Positions 37,940 through 49,900 of a stretch of DNA of 64,000 nt are shown piece by piece. The stretch's first letter is position 1. Every line of letters begins with the position of its first letter. The notes under the pieces were generated by a model. It saw only the letters and a list, made by a program, of their open reading frames with translations, made no database searches and was not told where the DNA came from. A program made the position numbers and the translations under genes. This stretch comes from Diprion similis (lineage: Eukaryota > Arthropoda > Insecta > Hymenoptera > Diprionidae): NCBI RefSeq assembly GCF_021155765.1, contig NC_060110.1, positions 7,067,501-7,131,500 of the forward strand, in the 5' to 3' direction.

Positions 37940-39097
37940 TCAGTTAACTGGTTCAGCCTCTGCTTGCCTAGTCGAATTCTGAAACTCTGTGTTTTCCTGG
38001 CTAGTCCTAAGAGGCATTCCCATGAATCTGGGACCAGATCCATTTAACGTTCCACGTCTGACACGCGCCGCCGCTGGATCACGAGTGGGTTTAAGATCAT
38101 TGTACTTGAAGAGGCCTTCTGAAGGTGCGGAGAGACTCATTTTTGGCAGTTTATACCACCAGTGATACGTAATGTACCAAGTGAGGATGGCAGCAAGTCC
38201 ACCCAACAGCTTCTCTACCATGCTGTGAAAGTACAGTATAGTAGTAGACAGCATGAGGTCCCAGAGCATCTGTTGGAGGGTCATGGCTACGAAGAGGGCC
38301 CTGAGGTACGGAGTAAGTGCCTGGTGTGTTTTTTTCAAGAACGCCAGATCGGTAGTCGACAGAGTTCTGAGTGGTCTAGAGGTTGCCTCAGCCATTGCGC
38401 TCCTGTTGTGCTCCTCTCGCATGACAAGATCCGATATTCCTTCCCACCCAATGAGAGCAGATCCCTCCTCAGCGAGAATAAGGCTCGAATAGACAAGAAT
38501 GAAGGCATGCCCAGAAATGTCGAGACCACTCCAGAACCGCCCAGCTTGTAAACACATGAACCTGGATTGAAGCTGAGGGTCGCGAGTATTCAAGCATCGA
38601 CCGAAGTGGTTCTCGATCATCCGAAACGTTGTTGTCCACGTGAACCAGGCTACTGTGGCAAAAATTGCACGACCCAAATGCTTGGCCAGAATCACTCTTC
38701 GCCCACAGCCGAGGGTGTATGCGGTGAGCGTCACCCACGGGATAATGACTGAGAGAAGCCAACCCCAGGCCCACTTAACAAAGAACTGGTTGAAGAAGGA
38801 GTCTGTTCTTGAAAAGTACGTGCGAGGCATCGGGATGAAGTCCGCTACTATCGAGACGAGAAACAGTGCTCCGCAGTAAAAGGCTACTCTGAGTCGTGTG
38901 TCAAAGAGAAGCCACTTTTTACAGATATGTATCAGCATCGTCACCAGGACGAGACCCACCGACGACGGCGTCGAGGTCGGTCGCGTGCCTCCTCGGTCCT
39001 CCGTGTTCACGTTCGGACGGAAGTTCAGGTTGGCCGACGATGGGATACCCAAACCACTCGTCGACGGGTGCAGCGGGCGCCGCTTACCTGTTGCCAT
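37940..39097 (-). CDS. FITM2: Fat storage-inducing transmembrane protein (FIT/FITM2 family)
   Basis: A single-exon frame of 385 residues starts at the ATG at 39097 (MATGKRRPL...). The open frame extends 22 codons further upstream to a GTG, which I do not use. FIT proteins are ER membrane enzymes related to lipid phosphate phosphatases; FIT2 is reported to cleave acyl-CoA and is needed for normal lipid-droplet formation. About six hydrophobic segments are visible. The two catalytic histidines are present: His197 in SGLDISGHAF and His312 in ITYHWWY. The extra length compared with human FITM2 (262) lies mainly in the N-terminus, a loop after the first His region and a polar C-terminal tail. A strong donor-like GTAAG immediately follows ATGGCAACAG at the start, but reading through gives family-like sequence. 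Confidence 0.88.
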   Translation of the reverse strand: MATGKRRPLHPSTSGLGIPSSANLNFRPNVNTEDRGGTRPTSTPSSVGLVLVTMLIHICKKWLLFDTRLRVAFYCGALFLVSIVADFIPMPRTYFSRTDSFFNQFFVKWAWGWLLSVIIPWVTLTAYTLGCGRRVILAKHLGRAIFATVAWFTWTTTFRMIENHFGRCLNTRDPQLQSRFMCLQAGRFWSGLDISGHAFILVYSSLILAEEGSALIGWEGISDLVMREEHNRSAMAEATSRPLRTLSTTDLAFLKKTHQALTPYLRALFVAMTLQQMLWDLMLSTTILYFHSMVEKLLGGLAAILTWYITYHWWYKLPKMSLSAPSEGLFKYNDLKPTRDPAAARVRRGTLNGSGPRFMGMPLRTSQENTEFQNSTRQAEAEPVN

Positions 39098-39944
39098 TTT
39101 TCGAAACCCGGACGACTTACAATTGGATTTCTCGTTCCAAGGAGCTTCGGACACTCGCGTCACGTTGCCGAAAACATTGCACGTGCGACCGTTGAACTAA
39201 CTATTCGCATCAGCTCCACAGGTTATTTTTATGGAATCTATAGCTGCGCACGGAACGATTCGAGTCACGGAGCACTAGGTCAAGAAGCCTTCAGGCTCCA
39301 GCCAAATTAGCCAGCTGTCGCGGTATCGTCATTTGGACTCTACTCCTTCAATTGTTGCAGCGTCTGACCTCTGCCGGACAACTACACATTTAAGCGCGAA
39401 CCATTGTAAATCGGAAATTTTTTAAAAGTGTGCCAACACGAGTGTATGAGCGGTGACTGCTTTTGAATTTTTAAAATTTTCCTAGTCAGATTCTCTGCGA
39501 GCAGATTGTCGCACATTCTAACAAAAAAATTTCCCCGTTTGTGATGTCACGAAATATCTATACCTATGTATATGATAAGCCAGTTCAGCGCGCTGATCTC
39601 TATTATAACCTTAAAGGATTTTCACGGGCGTTGGATTGGCGCGACGGCAACTTGACACGATAAAGCCACGCCGCCGGCGGGAAAATTCGCTCATGAAGTA
39701 TTCCATGGAGCTTGTCTATAAGCTCTATAAGTAGCTGATCGAGATCTAAGGATATAATCTAATTCATTCTTATTATTCTAGAATCGTAATAGATATAATG
39801 CATTGAAACAAATCTTAGAGCATACTGTATATGCTCTAAGAAACAAATCAAGTTCGTTAACTAAAGATGTATAAAGAATGCTAGCCTGATGGAGCTTTTC
39901 GTAACTAAAGTAAAAATGAACGAGATGTTCTCATCAAAATAAAT
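39098..39944. other. Upstream flank of FITM2
   Basis: Probably the FITM2 promoter and 5' UTR, with CpG-rich sequence up to about 39400 and again near 39625-39690. Plus-strand frames at 38896-39310 are antisense shadows of FITM2. A perfect-arm hairpin (cttagagcata ... tatgctctaag) lies at 39814-39840. No gene is supported. Confidence 0.45.
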
Positions 39945-40180
39945 GTCAAAAGCAATGTTAATTCGCAAGGAAATCTTCCGCTTTTTGGCTGTAACTTTTG
40001 ATCCGTTGCTCGCAACACATTCAGACTGCGCGCAATCGGTTCCGCTCGCAAAATTATGTCGATAATGTGCATATATAACAATATAAATGTGCATGTATAA
40101 CATGATCCCAGCATTTTTCAAATCGTCAGAATTTATTCCAAAAATCTAAATGGCTTACCCTTATTTTCTTGACGTATAAA
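39945..40180. repeat. Solitary, diverged copy of the 312-bp satellite monomer
   Basis: It contains aacttttgatccgttgctcg followed by diverged forms of ctgcgct-gatcgatttc, ctcgcaaaattacgtcg and gcacttttcaaa-tcg, in the same order and orientation as the main array. It lacks parts of the unit and is separated from the array by about 560 bp of unrelated DNA. It marks an old edge or a dispersed copy. Confidence 0.75.
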
Positions 40181-40737
40181 TCTTTCATCTCAGACTCGAC
40201 TTTATAACTTGACGGATCGGGCGAATTCTAAGCAACGCAAAAAAGACATGAAAATAGCGACGGACCGACGTTTGAAGAATACACGGAAATTTGTTGATTC
40301 GTTGATTTTAATTCGGTTTGAATGTGACAATACAATGGTATACATCTCGTGTACTGTGGAGGTGAATTGCATCTATGCGCTGGGTAAAACCTAATATATA
40401 CTCACATACTTTATTACTACCTCATATTATATACTACATTTCATATGCTGCTTATTGTTAGAGTATTATGTATTGGACTCCTACATCTTAAGATAATAGT
40501 CAGCTTTGTTAGGTAATGTTCGATAATTTTTTACATTTTTTTATGTATTTTGTTATAATTCGGCTACTTATTAACGGATTATACACTGACACCCAAACAC
40601 TTGTACTAGGATTAGGGCGTGTAGTAAATATACTGAAACTACTCTCAAGCGAAACATCCTGGCGATAAATTCATTGATTCCCTTCCCAATCTCTCGAACG
40701 GCCTGTTGCAAATTATATGTTTATCGGACGCTCCTTC

Positions 40738-40990
40738 CGGAATCGATTTGTATGACCGTTTATAGTCTAATTCACATCGTAAGGAGCATAGAACCAACAG
40801 CAAAAGAGTGATGAAAAAAAAACCGGCAGCTGTGATATTACAAAAAGCATGTTTCGTCTTTCGGCCGTGACTTTTGATGCGTTGCTCGCAGCGCGTTCGA
40901 ACTGCGATCAATCGATTGCTTTCGCAAAATTACAACGGAATAAAGCCCAATAGAATTATTTGCAGCACTTTTTAGAATCGTCGAAATTTT
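40738..40990. repeat. Degenerate left-edge monomer of the 312-bp satellite
   Basis: From aatcgatttgtatgaccgtt onward this follows the monomer order (aggaccaacagcag-like, gttgctcgcagcg, cgcaaaattac, gcagcactttt) with many substitutions and small insertions. It then jumps at about 40990 into gatgaaaatctgcag, skipping part of the unit. The homogeneous array starts directly after it. Decay at the array edge is typical of satellites maintained by unequal exchange. Confidence 0.8.
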
Positions 40991-43900
40991 GACGATGAAA
41001 ATCTGCAGTTTTTTGCCTGTAACTTCTGATCCGTTGCTCGCAGCGTATTGGGACTGCGCTCGATCGATTTCTCTCGCAAAATTACGTCGGAATAGTGCCC
41101 CAAAGAATCAATCGCAGCACTTTTCAAAGTCGACGAAATTTTCGCCAAAAATCCAAAGGGGTTAGCCTTACTTTTTTTGCGATATTTGGAGCCGAAAATT
41201 TCTGGTCTCCGAATCGATTTGCACGACCGTTACTAGGCTAATTGGAACCTCAGGAACTCAAAAAACACAATAAAAAGAGCGTAGGACCAACAGCAGAGAA
41301 ATGCGGATGAAAATCTGCAGTTTTTTGGCCGTAACTTTTGATCCGTTGCTCGCAGCGTATGGGGACTGCGCTTGATCGATTTCTCTCGCAAAATTACGTC
41401 GGAATAGTGCCCTAAAGAATCAATTGCAGCACTTTTCAAAGTCGACGAAATTTTCGCCAAAAATCCAAAGGGGTTAGCCTGACTTTTTGTGCGATTTTTG
41501 GAGCCGAAAATTTCTGGTCTCCGAATCGATTTGTATGACCGTTTCTAGGCTAATTGGAACCTCAGGAACTCAAAAAACACATTAAAAAGAGCGTAGGACC
41601 TACAGCAGAGAAATGACGATGAAAATCTGCAGTTTTTTGCCTGTAACTTCTGATCCGTTGCTCGCAGCGTATTGGGACTGCGCTCGATCGATTTCTCTCG
41701 CAAAATTACGTCGGAATAGTGCCCCAAAGAATCAATCGCAGCACTTTTCAAAGTCGACGAAATTTTCGCCAAAAATCCAAAGGGGTTAGCCTTACTTTTT
41801 TTGCGATTTTTGGAGCCGAAAATTTCTGGTCTCCGAATCGATTTGCACGACCGTTACTAGGCTAATTGGAACCTCAGGAACTCAAAAGACACAATAAAAA
41901 GAGCGTAGGACCAACAGCAGAGAAATGAGGATGAAAATCTGCAGTTTTTTGGCCGTAACTTTTGATCCGTTGCTCGCAGCGTATGGGGACTGCGCTTGAT
42001 CGATTTCTCTCGCAAAATTACGTCGGAATAGTGCCCTAAAGAATCAATTGCAGCACTTTTCAAAGTCGCCGAAATTTTCGCCAAAAATCCAAAGGGGTTA
42101 GCCTTACTTTTTTTGCGATTTTTGGAGCCGAAAATTTCTGGTCTCGGAATCGATTTGCACGACCGTTACTAGGCTAATTGGAACCTCAGGAACTCAAAAA
42201 ACACAATAAAAAGAGCGTAGGACCAACAGCAGAGAAATGAGGATGAAAATCTGCAGTTTTTTGCCTGTAACTTCTGATCCGTTGCTCGCAGCGTATTGGG
42301 ACTGCGCTCGATCGATTTCTCTCGCAAAATTACGTCGGAATAGTGCCCCAAAGAATCGATTGCAGCACTTTTCAAAGTCGACGAAATTTCCGCCAAAAAT
42401 CCAAAGGGGTTAGCCTTACTTTTTTTGCGATTTTTGGAGCCGAAAATTTCTGGTCTCCGAATCGATTTGCACGACCGTTACTAGGCTAATTGGAACCTCA
42501 GGAACTCAAAAAACACAATAAAAAGAGCGTAGGACCAACAGCAGAGAAATGAGGATGAAAATCTGCAGTTTTTTGGCCGTAACTTTTGATCCGTTGCTCG
42601 CAGCGTATGGGGACTGCGCTTGATCGATTTCTCTCGCAAAATTACGTCGGAATAGTGCCCTAAAGAATCAATTGCAGCACTTTTCAAAGTCGCCGAAATT
42701 TTCGCCAAAAATCCAAAGGGGTTAGCCTTACTTTTTTTGCGATTTTTGGAGCCGAAAATTTCTGGTCTCCGAATCGATTTGTATGACCGTTTCTAGGCTA
42801 ATTGGAACCTCAGGAACTCAAAAAACACATTAAAAAGAGCGTAGGACCAACAGCAGAGAAATGACGATGAAAATCTGCAGTTTTTTGCCTGTAACTTCTG
42901 ATCCGTTGCTCGCAGCGTATTGGGACTGCGCTCGATCGATTTCTCTCGCAAAATTACGTCGGAATAGTGCCCCAAAGAATCAATCGCAGCACTTTTCAAA
43001 GTCGACGAAATTTTCGCCAAAAATCCAAAGGGGTTAGCCTTACTTTTTTTGCGATTTTTGGAGCCGAAAATTTCTGGTCTCGGAATCGATTTGCACGACC
43101 GTTACTAGGCTAATTGGAACCTCAGGAACTCAAAAAACACAATAAAAAGAGCGTAGGACCAACAGCAGAGAAATGAGGATGAAAATCTGCAGTTTTTTGG
43201 CCGTAACTTTTGATCCGTTGCTCGCAGCGTATGGGGACTGCGCTTGATCGATTTCTCTCGCAAAATTACGTCGGAATAGTGCCCTAAAGAATCAATTGCA
43301 GCACTTTTCAAAGTCGCCGAAATTTTCGCCAAAAATCCAAAGGGGTTAGCCTTACTTTTTTTGCGATTTTTGGAGCCGAAAATTTCTGGTCTCCGAATCG
43401 ATTTGTATGACCGTTTCTAGGCTAATTGGAACCTCAGGAACTCAAAAAACACATTAAAAAGAGCGTAGGACCAACAGCAGAGAAATGACGATGAAAATCT
43501 GCAGTTTTTTGCCTGTAACTTCTGATCCGTTGCTCGCAGCGTATTGGGACTGCGCTCGATCGATTTCTCTCGCAAAATTACGTCGGAATAGTGCCCCAAA
43601 GAATCAATCGCAGCACTTTTCAAAGTCGACGAAATTTTCGCCAAAAATCCAAAGGGGTTAGCCTTACTTTTTTTGCGATTTTTGGAGCCGAAAATTTCTG
43701 GTCTCGGAATCGATTTGCACGACCGTTACTAGGCTAATTGGAACCTCAGGAACTCAAAAAACACAATAAAAAGAGCGTAGGACCAACAGCAGAGAAATGA
43801 GGATGAAAATCTGCAGTTTTTTGGCCGTAACTTTTGATCCGTTGCTCGCAGCGTATGGGGACTGCGCTTGATCGATTTCTCTCGCAAAATTACGTCGGAA

Positions 43901-46900
43901 TAGTGCCCTAAAGAATCAATTGCAGCACTTTTCAAAGTCGCCGAAATTTTCGCCAGAATCCAAAGGGGTTAGCCTTACTTTTTTTGCGATTTTTGGAGCC
44001 GAAAATTTCTGGTCTCCGAATCGATTTGTATGACCGTTTCTAGGCTAATTGGAACCTCAGGAACTCAAAAAACACATTGAAAAGAGCGTAGGACCAACAG
44101 CAGAGAAATGACGATGAAAATCTGCAGTTTTTTGCCTGTAACTTCTGATCCGTTGCTCGCAGCGTATTGGGACTGCGCTCGATCGATTTCTCTCGCAAAA
44201 TTACGTCGGAATAGTGCCCCAAAGAATCAATCGCAGCACTTTTCAAAGTCCACGAAATTTTCGCCAAAAATCCAAAGGGGTTAGCCTTACTTTTTTTGCG
44301 ATTTTTGGAGCCGAAAATTTCTGGTCTCCGAATCGATTTGCACGACCGTTACTAGGCTAATTGGAACCTCAGGAACTCAAAAAACACAATAAAAAGAGCG
44401 TAGGACCAACAGCAGAGAAATGAGGATGGAAATCTGCAGTTTTTTGGCCGTAACTTTTGATCCGTTGCTCGCAGCGTATGGGGACTGCGCTTGATGGATT
44501 TCTCTCGCAAAATTACGTCGGAATAGTGCCCTGAAGAATCAATTGCAGCACTTTTCAAAGTCGACGAAATTTTCGCCAAAAATCCAAAGGGGTTAGCCTT
44601 ACTTTTTTTGCGATATTTGGAGCCGAAAATTTCTGGTCTCCGAATCGATTTGTATGACCGTGTCTAGGCTAATTGGAACCTCAGGAACTCAAAAAACACA
44701 TTCAAAAGAGCGTAGGACCAACAGCAGAGAAATGACGATGAAAATCTGCAGTTTTTTGCCTGTAACTTCTGATCCGTTGCTCGCAGCGTATTGGGACTGA
44801 GCTCGATCGATTTCTCTCGCAAAATTACGTCGGAATAGTGCCCTGAAGAATCAATTGCAGCACTTTTCAAAGTCGCCGAAATTTTCGCCAAAAATCCAAA
44901 GGGGTTAGCCTTACTTTTTTTGCGATTTTTGGAGCCGAAAATTTCTGGTCTCCGAATCGATTTGTATGACCGTTTCTAGGCTAATTGGAACCTCAGGAAC
45001 TCAAAAAACACATTAAAAAGAGCGTAGGACCAACAGCAGAGAAATGACGATGAAAATCTGCAGTTTTTTGCCTGTAACTTCTGATCCGTTGCTCGCAGCG
45101 TATTGGGACTGCGCTCGATCGATTTCTCTCGCAAAATTACGTCGGAATAGTGCCCCAAAGAATCAATCGCAGCACTTTTCAAAGTCGACGAAATTTTCGC
45201 CAAAAATCCAAAGGGGTTAGCCTTACTTTTTTTGCGATTTTTGGAGCCGAAAATTTCTGGTCTCCGAATCGATTTGTATGACCGTGTCTAGGCTAATTGG
45301 AACCTCAGGAACTCAAAAAACACATTCAAAAGAGCGTAGGACCAACAGCAGAGAAATGACGATGAAAATCTGCAGTTTTTTGCCTGTAACTTCTGATCCG
45401 TTGCTCGCAGCGTATTGGGACTGAGCTCGATCGATTTCTCTCGCAAAATTACGTCGGAATAGTGCCCTGAAGAATCAATTGCAGCACTTTTCAAAGTCGT
45501 CGAAATTTTCGCCAAAAATCCAAAGGGGTTAGCCTTACTTTTTTCGCGATTTTTGGAGCCGAAAATTTCTGGTCTCCGAATCGATTTGTTTGACCGTTTC
45601 TAGACTAATTGGAACCTCAGGAACTCAAAAAACACAATAAAAAGAGCGTAGGACCAACAGCAGAGAAATGAGGATGAAAATCTGCAGTTTTTTGGCCGTA
45701 ACTTTTGATCCGTTGCTCGCAGCGTATGGGGACTGCGCTTGATCGATTTCTCTCGCAAAATTACGTCGGAATAGTGCCCTAAAGAATCAATTGCAGCACT
45801 TTTCAAAGTCGACGAAATTTTCGCCAAAAATCCAAAGGGGTTAGCCTTACTTTTTTTGCGATTTTTGGAGCCGAAAATTTCTGGTCTCCGGATCGATTTG
45901 TATGACCGTGTCTCGGCTAATTGGAACCTCAGGAACTCAAAAAACACATTCAAAAGAGCGTAGGACCAACAGCAGAGAAATGACGATAAAAATCTGCAGT
46001 TTTTTGCCTGTAACTTTTGATCCGTTGCTCGCAGCGTGTTGAGACTGCGCTTGAATGATTTCTCTCGCAAAATTACGTCGGAATAGTGCCCTAAAGAATC
46101 AATTGCAGCACTTTTCAAAGTCGACGAAATTTTCGCCAAAAATCCAAAGGGGTTAGCCTTACTTTTTTTGCGATTTTTGGAGCCGAAAATTTCTGGTCTC
46201 CGAATCGATTTGTATGACCGTTTCTAGGCTAATTGGAACCGCAGGAACTCAAAAAACACATTAAAAAGAGCGTAGGACCAGCAGCAGAGAAATGACGATG
46301 AAAATCTGCAGTTTTTTGCCTGTAACTTCTGATCCGTTGCTCGCAGCGTATTGGGACTGCGCTCGATCGATTTCTCTCGCAAAATTACGTCGGAATAGTG
46401 CCTTAAAGAATCAATTGCAGCACTTCTCAAAGTCGTCAAAATTTTGGTCAAAAATCCAAAGGGGTTAGCCTTACTTTTTTTGCGATTTTTGGAGACGAAA
46501 ATTTCTGGTCTCCGAATCGATTTGTATGACCGTTTCTAGGCTAATTGGAACCGCAGGAACTCAAAAAACACAATAAAAAGAGCGTAGGACCAACAGCAGA
46601 GAAATGAGGATGAAAATCTGCAGTTTTTTGGCCGTAACTTTTGATCCGTTGCTCGCAGCGTATGGGGACTGCGCTTGATCGATTTCTCTCGCAAAATTAC
46701 GTCGGAATAGTGCCCTAAAGAATCAATTGCAGCACTCTTCAAAGTCGTCGAAATTTTCGCCAAAAATCCAAAGGGGTTAGCCTTACTTTTTTTGCGATTT
46801 TTGGAGACGAAAATTTCTGGTCTCCGAATCGATTTGTATGACCGTTTCTAGGCTAATTGGAACCTCAGGAACTCAAAAAATACATTAAAAAGAGCGTAGG

Positions 46901-49900
46901 ACCAGCAGCAGAGAAATGACGATGAAAATCTGCAGTTTTTTGGCTGTAACTTTTGATCCGTTGCTCGCAGCGTGTTGAGACTGCGCTTGAATGATTTCTC
47001 TCGCAAAATTACGTCGGAATAGTGCCCCAAAGAATCAATTGCAGCACTTTTCAAAGTCGACGAAATTTTCGCCAAAAATCCAAAGGGGTTAGCCTTACTT
47101 TTTTTGCGATTTTTGGAGCCGAAAATTTCTGGTCTCCGAATCGATTTGTATGACCGTTTCTAGGCTAATTGGAACCTCAGGAACTCAAAAAACACATTAA
47201 AAAGAGCGTAGGACCAGCAGCAGAGAAATGACGATGAAAATCTGCAGTTTTTTGGCTGTAACTTTTGATCCGTTGCTCGCAGCGTGTTGAGACTGCGCTT
47301 GATCGATTTCTCTCGCAAATTTACGTCGGAATAGTGCCCCAAAGAATCAATTGCAGCACTTTTCAAAGTCGACGAAATTTTCGCCAAAAATCCAAAGGGG
47401 TTAGCCTTACTTTTTTTGCGATTTTTGGAGCCGAAAATTTCTGGTCTCCGAATCGATTTGTATGACCGTTTCTAGGCTAATTGGAACCTCAGGAACTCAA
47501 AAAACACATTAAAAAGAGCGTAGGACCAACAGCAGAGAAATGACGATGAAAATCTGCAGTTTTTTGCCTGTAACTTCTGATCCGTTGCTCGCAGCGTATT
47601 GGGACTGCGCTCGATCGATTTCTCTCGCAAAATTACGTCGGAATAGTGCCTTAAAGAATCAATTGCAGCACTTCTCAAAGTCGTCAAAATTTTGGTCAAA
47701 AATCCAAAGGGGTTAGCCTTACTTTTTTTGCGATTTTTGGAGCCGAAAATTTCTGGTCTCCGAATCGATTTGTATGACCGTTTCTAGGCTAATTGGAACC
47801 TCAGGAACTCAAAAAACACATTAAAAAGAGCGTAGGACCAACAGCAGAGAAATGACGATGAAAATCTGCAGTTTTTTGCCTGTAACTTCTGATCCGTTGC
47901 TCGCAGCGTATTGGGACTGCGCTCGATCGATTTCTCTCGCAAAATTACGTCGGAATAGTGCCCCAAAGAATCAATCGCAGCACTTTTCAAAGTCGACGAA
48001 ATTTTCGCCAAAAATCCAAAGGGGTTAGCCTTACTTTTTTTGCGATTTTTGGAGCCGAAAATTTCTGGTCTCGGAATCGATTTGCACGACCGTTACTAGG
48101 CTAATTGGAACCTCAGGAACTCAAAAAACACAATAAAAAGAGCGTAGGACCAACAGCAGAGAAATGAGGATGAAAATCTGCAGTTTTTTGGCCGTAACTT
48201 TTGATCCGTTGCTCGCAGCGTATGGGGACTGCGCTTGATCGATTTCTCTCGCAAAATTACGTCGGAATAGTGCCCTAAAGAATCAATTGCAGCACTTTTC
48301 AAAGTCGCCGAAATTTTCGCCAAAAATCCAAAGGGGTTAGCCTTACTTTTTTTGCGATTTTTGGAGCCGAAAATTTCTGGTCTCCGAATCGATTTGTATG
48401 ACCGTTTCTAGGCTAATTGGAACCTCAGGAACTCAAAAAACACATTAAAAAGAGCGTAGGACCAACAGCAGAGAAATGACGATGAAAATCTGCAGTTTTT
48501 TGCCTGTAACTTCTGATCCGTTGCTCGCAGCGTATTGGGACTGCGCTCGATCGATTTCTCTCGCAAAATTACGTCGGAATAGTGCCCCAAAGAATCAATC
48601 GCAGCACTTTTCAAAGTCCACGAAATTTTCGCCAAAAATCCAAAGGGGTTAGCCTTACTTTTTTTGCGATTTTTGGAGCCGAAAATTTCTGGTCTCCGAA
48701 TCGATTTGCACGACCGTTACTAGGCTAATTGGAACCTCAGGAACTCAAAAAACACAATAAAAAGAGCGTAGGACCAACAGCAGAGAAATGAGGATGGAAA
48801 TCTGCAGTTTTTTGGCCGTAACTTTTGATCCGTTGCTCGCAGCGTATGGGGACTGCGCTTGATGGATTTCTCTCGCAAAATTACGTCGGAATAGTGCCCT
48901 GAAGAATCAATTGCAGCACTTTTCAAAGTCGACGAAATTTTCGCCAAAAATCCAAAGGGGTTAGCCTTACTTTTTTTGCGATATTTGGAGCCGAAAATTT
49001 CTGGTCTCCGAATCGATTTGTATGACCGTGTCTAGGCTAATTGGAACCTCAGGAACTCAAAAAACACATTCAAAAGAGCGTAGGACCAACAGCAGAGAAA
49101 TGACGATGAAAATCTGCAGTTTTTTGCCTGTAACTTCTGATCCGTTGCTCGCAGCGTATTGGGACTGAGCTCGATCGATTTCTCTCGCAAAATTACGTCG
49201 GAATAGTGCCCTGAAGAATCAATTGCAGCACTTTTCAAAGTCGTCGAAATTTTCGCCAAAAATCCAAAGGGGTTAGCCTTACTTTTTTCGCGATTTTTGG
49301 AGCCGAAAATTTCTGGTCTCCGAATCGATTTGTTTGACCGTTTCTAGACTAATTGGAACCTCAGGAACTCAAAAAACACAATAAAAAGAGCGTAGGACCA
49401 ACAGCAGAGAAATGAGGATGAAAATCTGCAGTTTTTTGGCCGTAACTTTTGATCCGTTGCTCGCAGCGTATGGGGACTGCGCTTGATCGATTTCTCTCGC
49501 AAAATTACGTCGGAATAGTGCCCTAAAGAATCAATTGCAGCACTTTTCAAAGTCGACGAAATTTTCGCCAAAAATCCAAAGGGGTTAGCCTTACTTTTTT
49601 TGCGATTTTTGGAGCCGAAAATTTCTGGTCTCCGGATCGATTTGTATGACCGTGTCTCGGCTAATTGGAACCTCAGGAACTCAAAAAACACATTCAAAAG
49701 AGCGTAGGACCAACAGCAGAGAAATGACGATAAAAATCTGCAGTTTTTTGCCTGTAACTTTTGATCCGTTGCTCGCAGCGTGTTGAGACTGCGCTTGAAT
49801 GATTTCTCTCGCAAAATTACGTCGGAATAGTGCCCTAAAGAATCAATTGCAGCACTTTTCAAAGTCGACGAAATTTTCGCCAAAAATCCAAAGGGGTTAG

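Noticed and set aside
39098-39163. FITM2 extension of 22 residues upstream
   Set aside because: The extended frame starts at GTG, not ATG. The ATG at 39097 gives a family-like N-terminus.
38896-39310. Plus-strand frames of 99-127 codons
   Set aside because: Antisense or upstream shadows of FITM2 with arginine-rich, meaningless composition.
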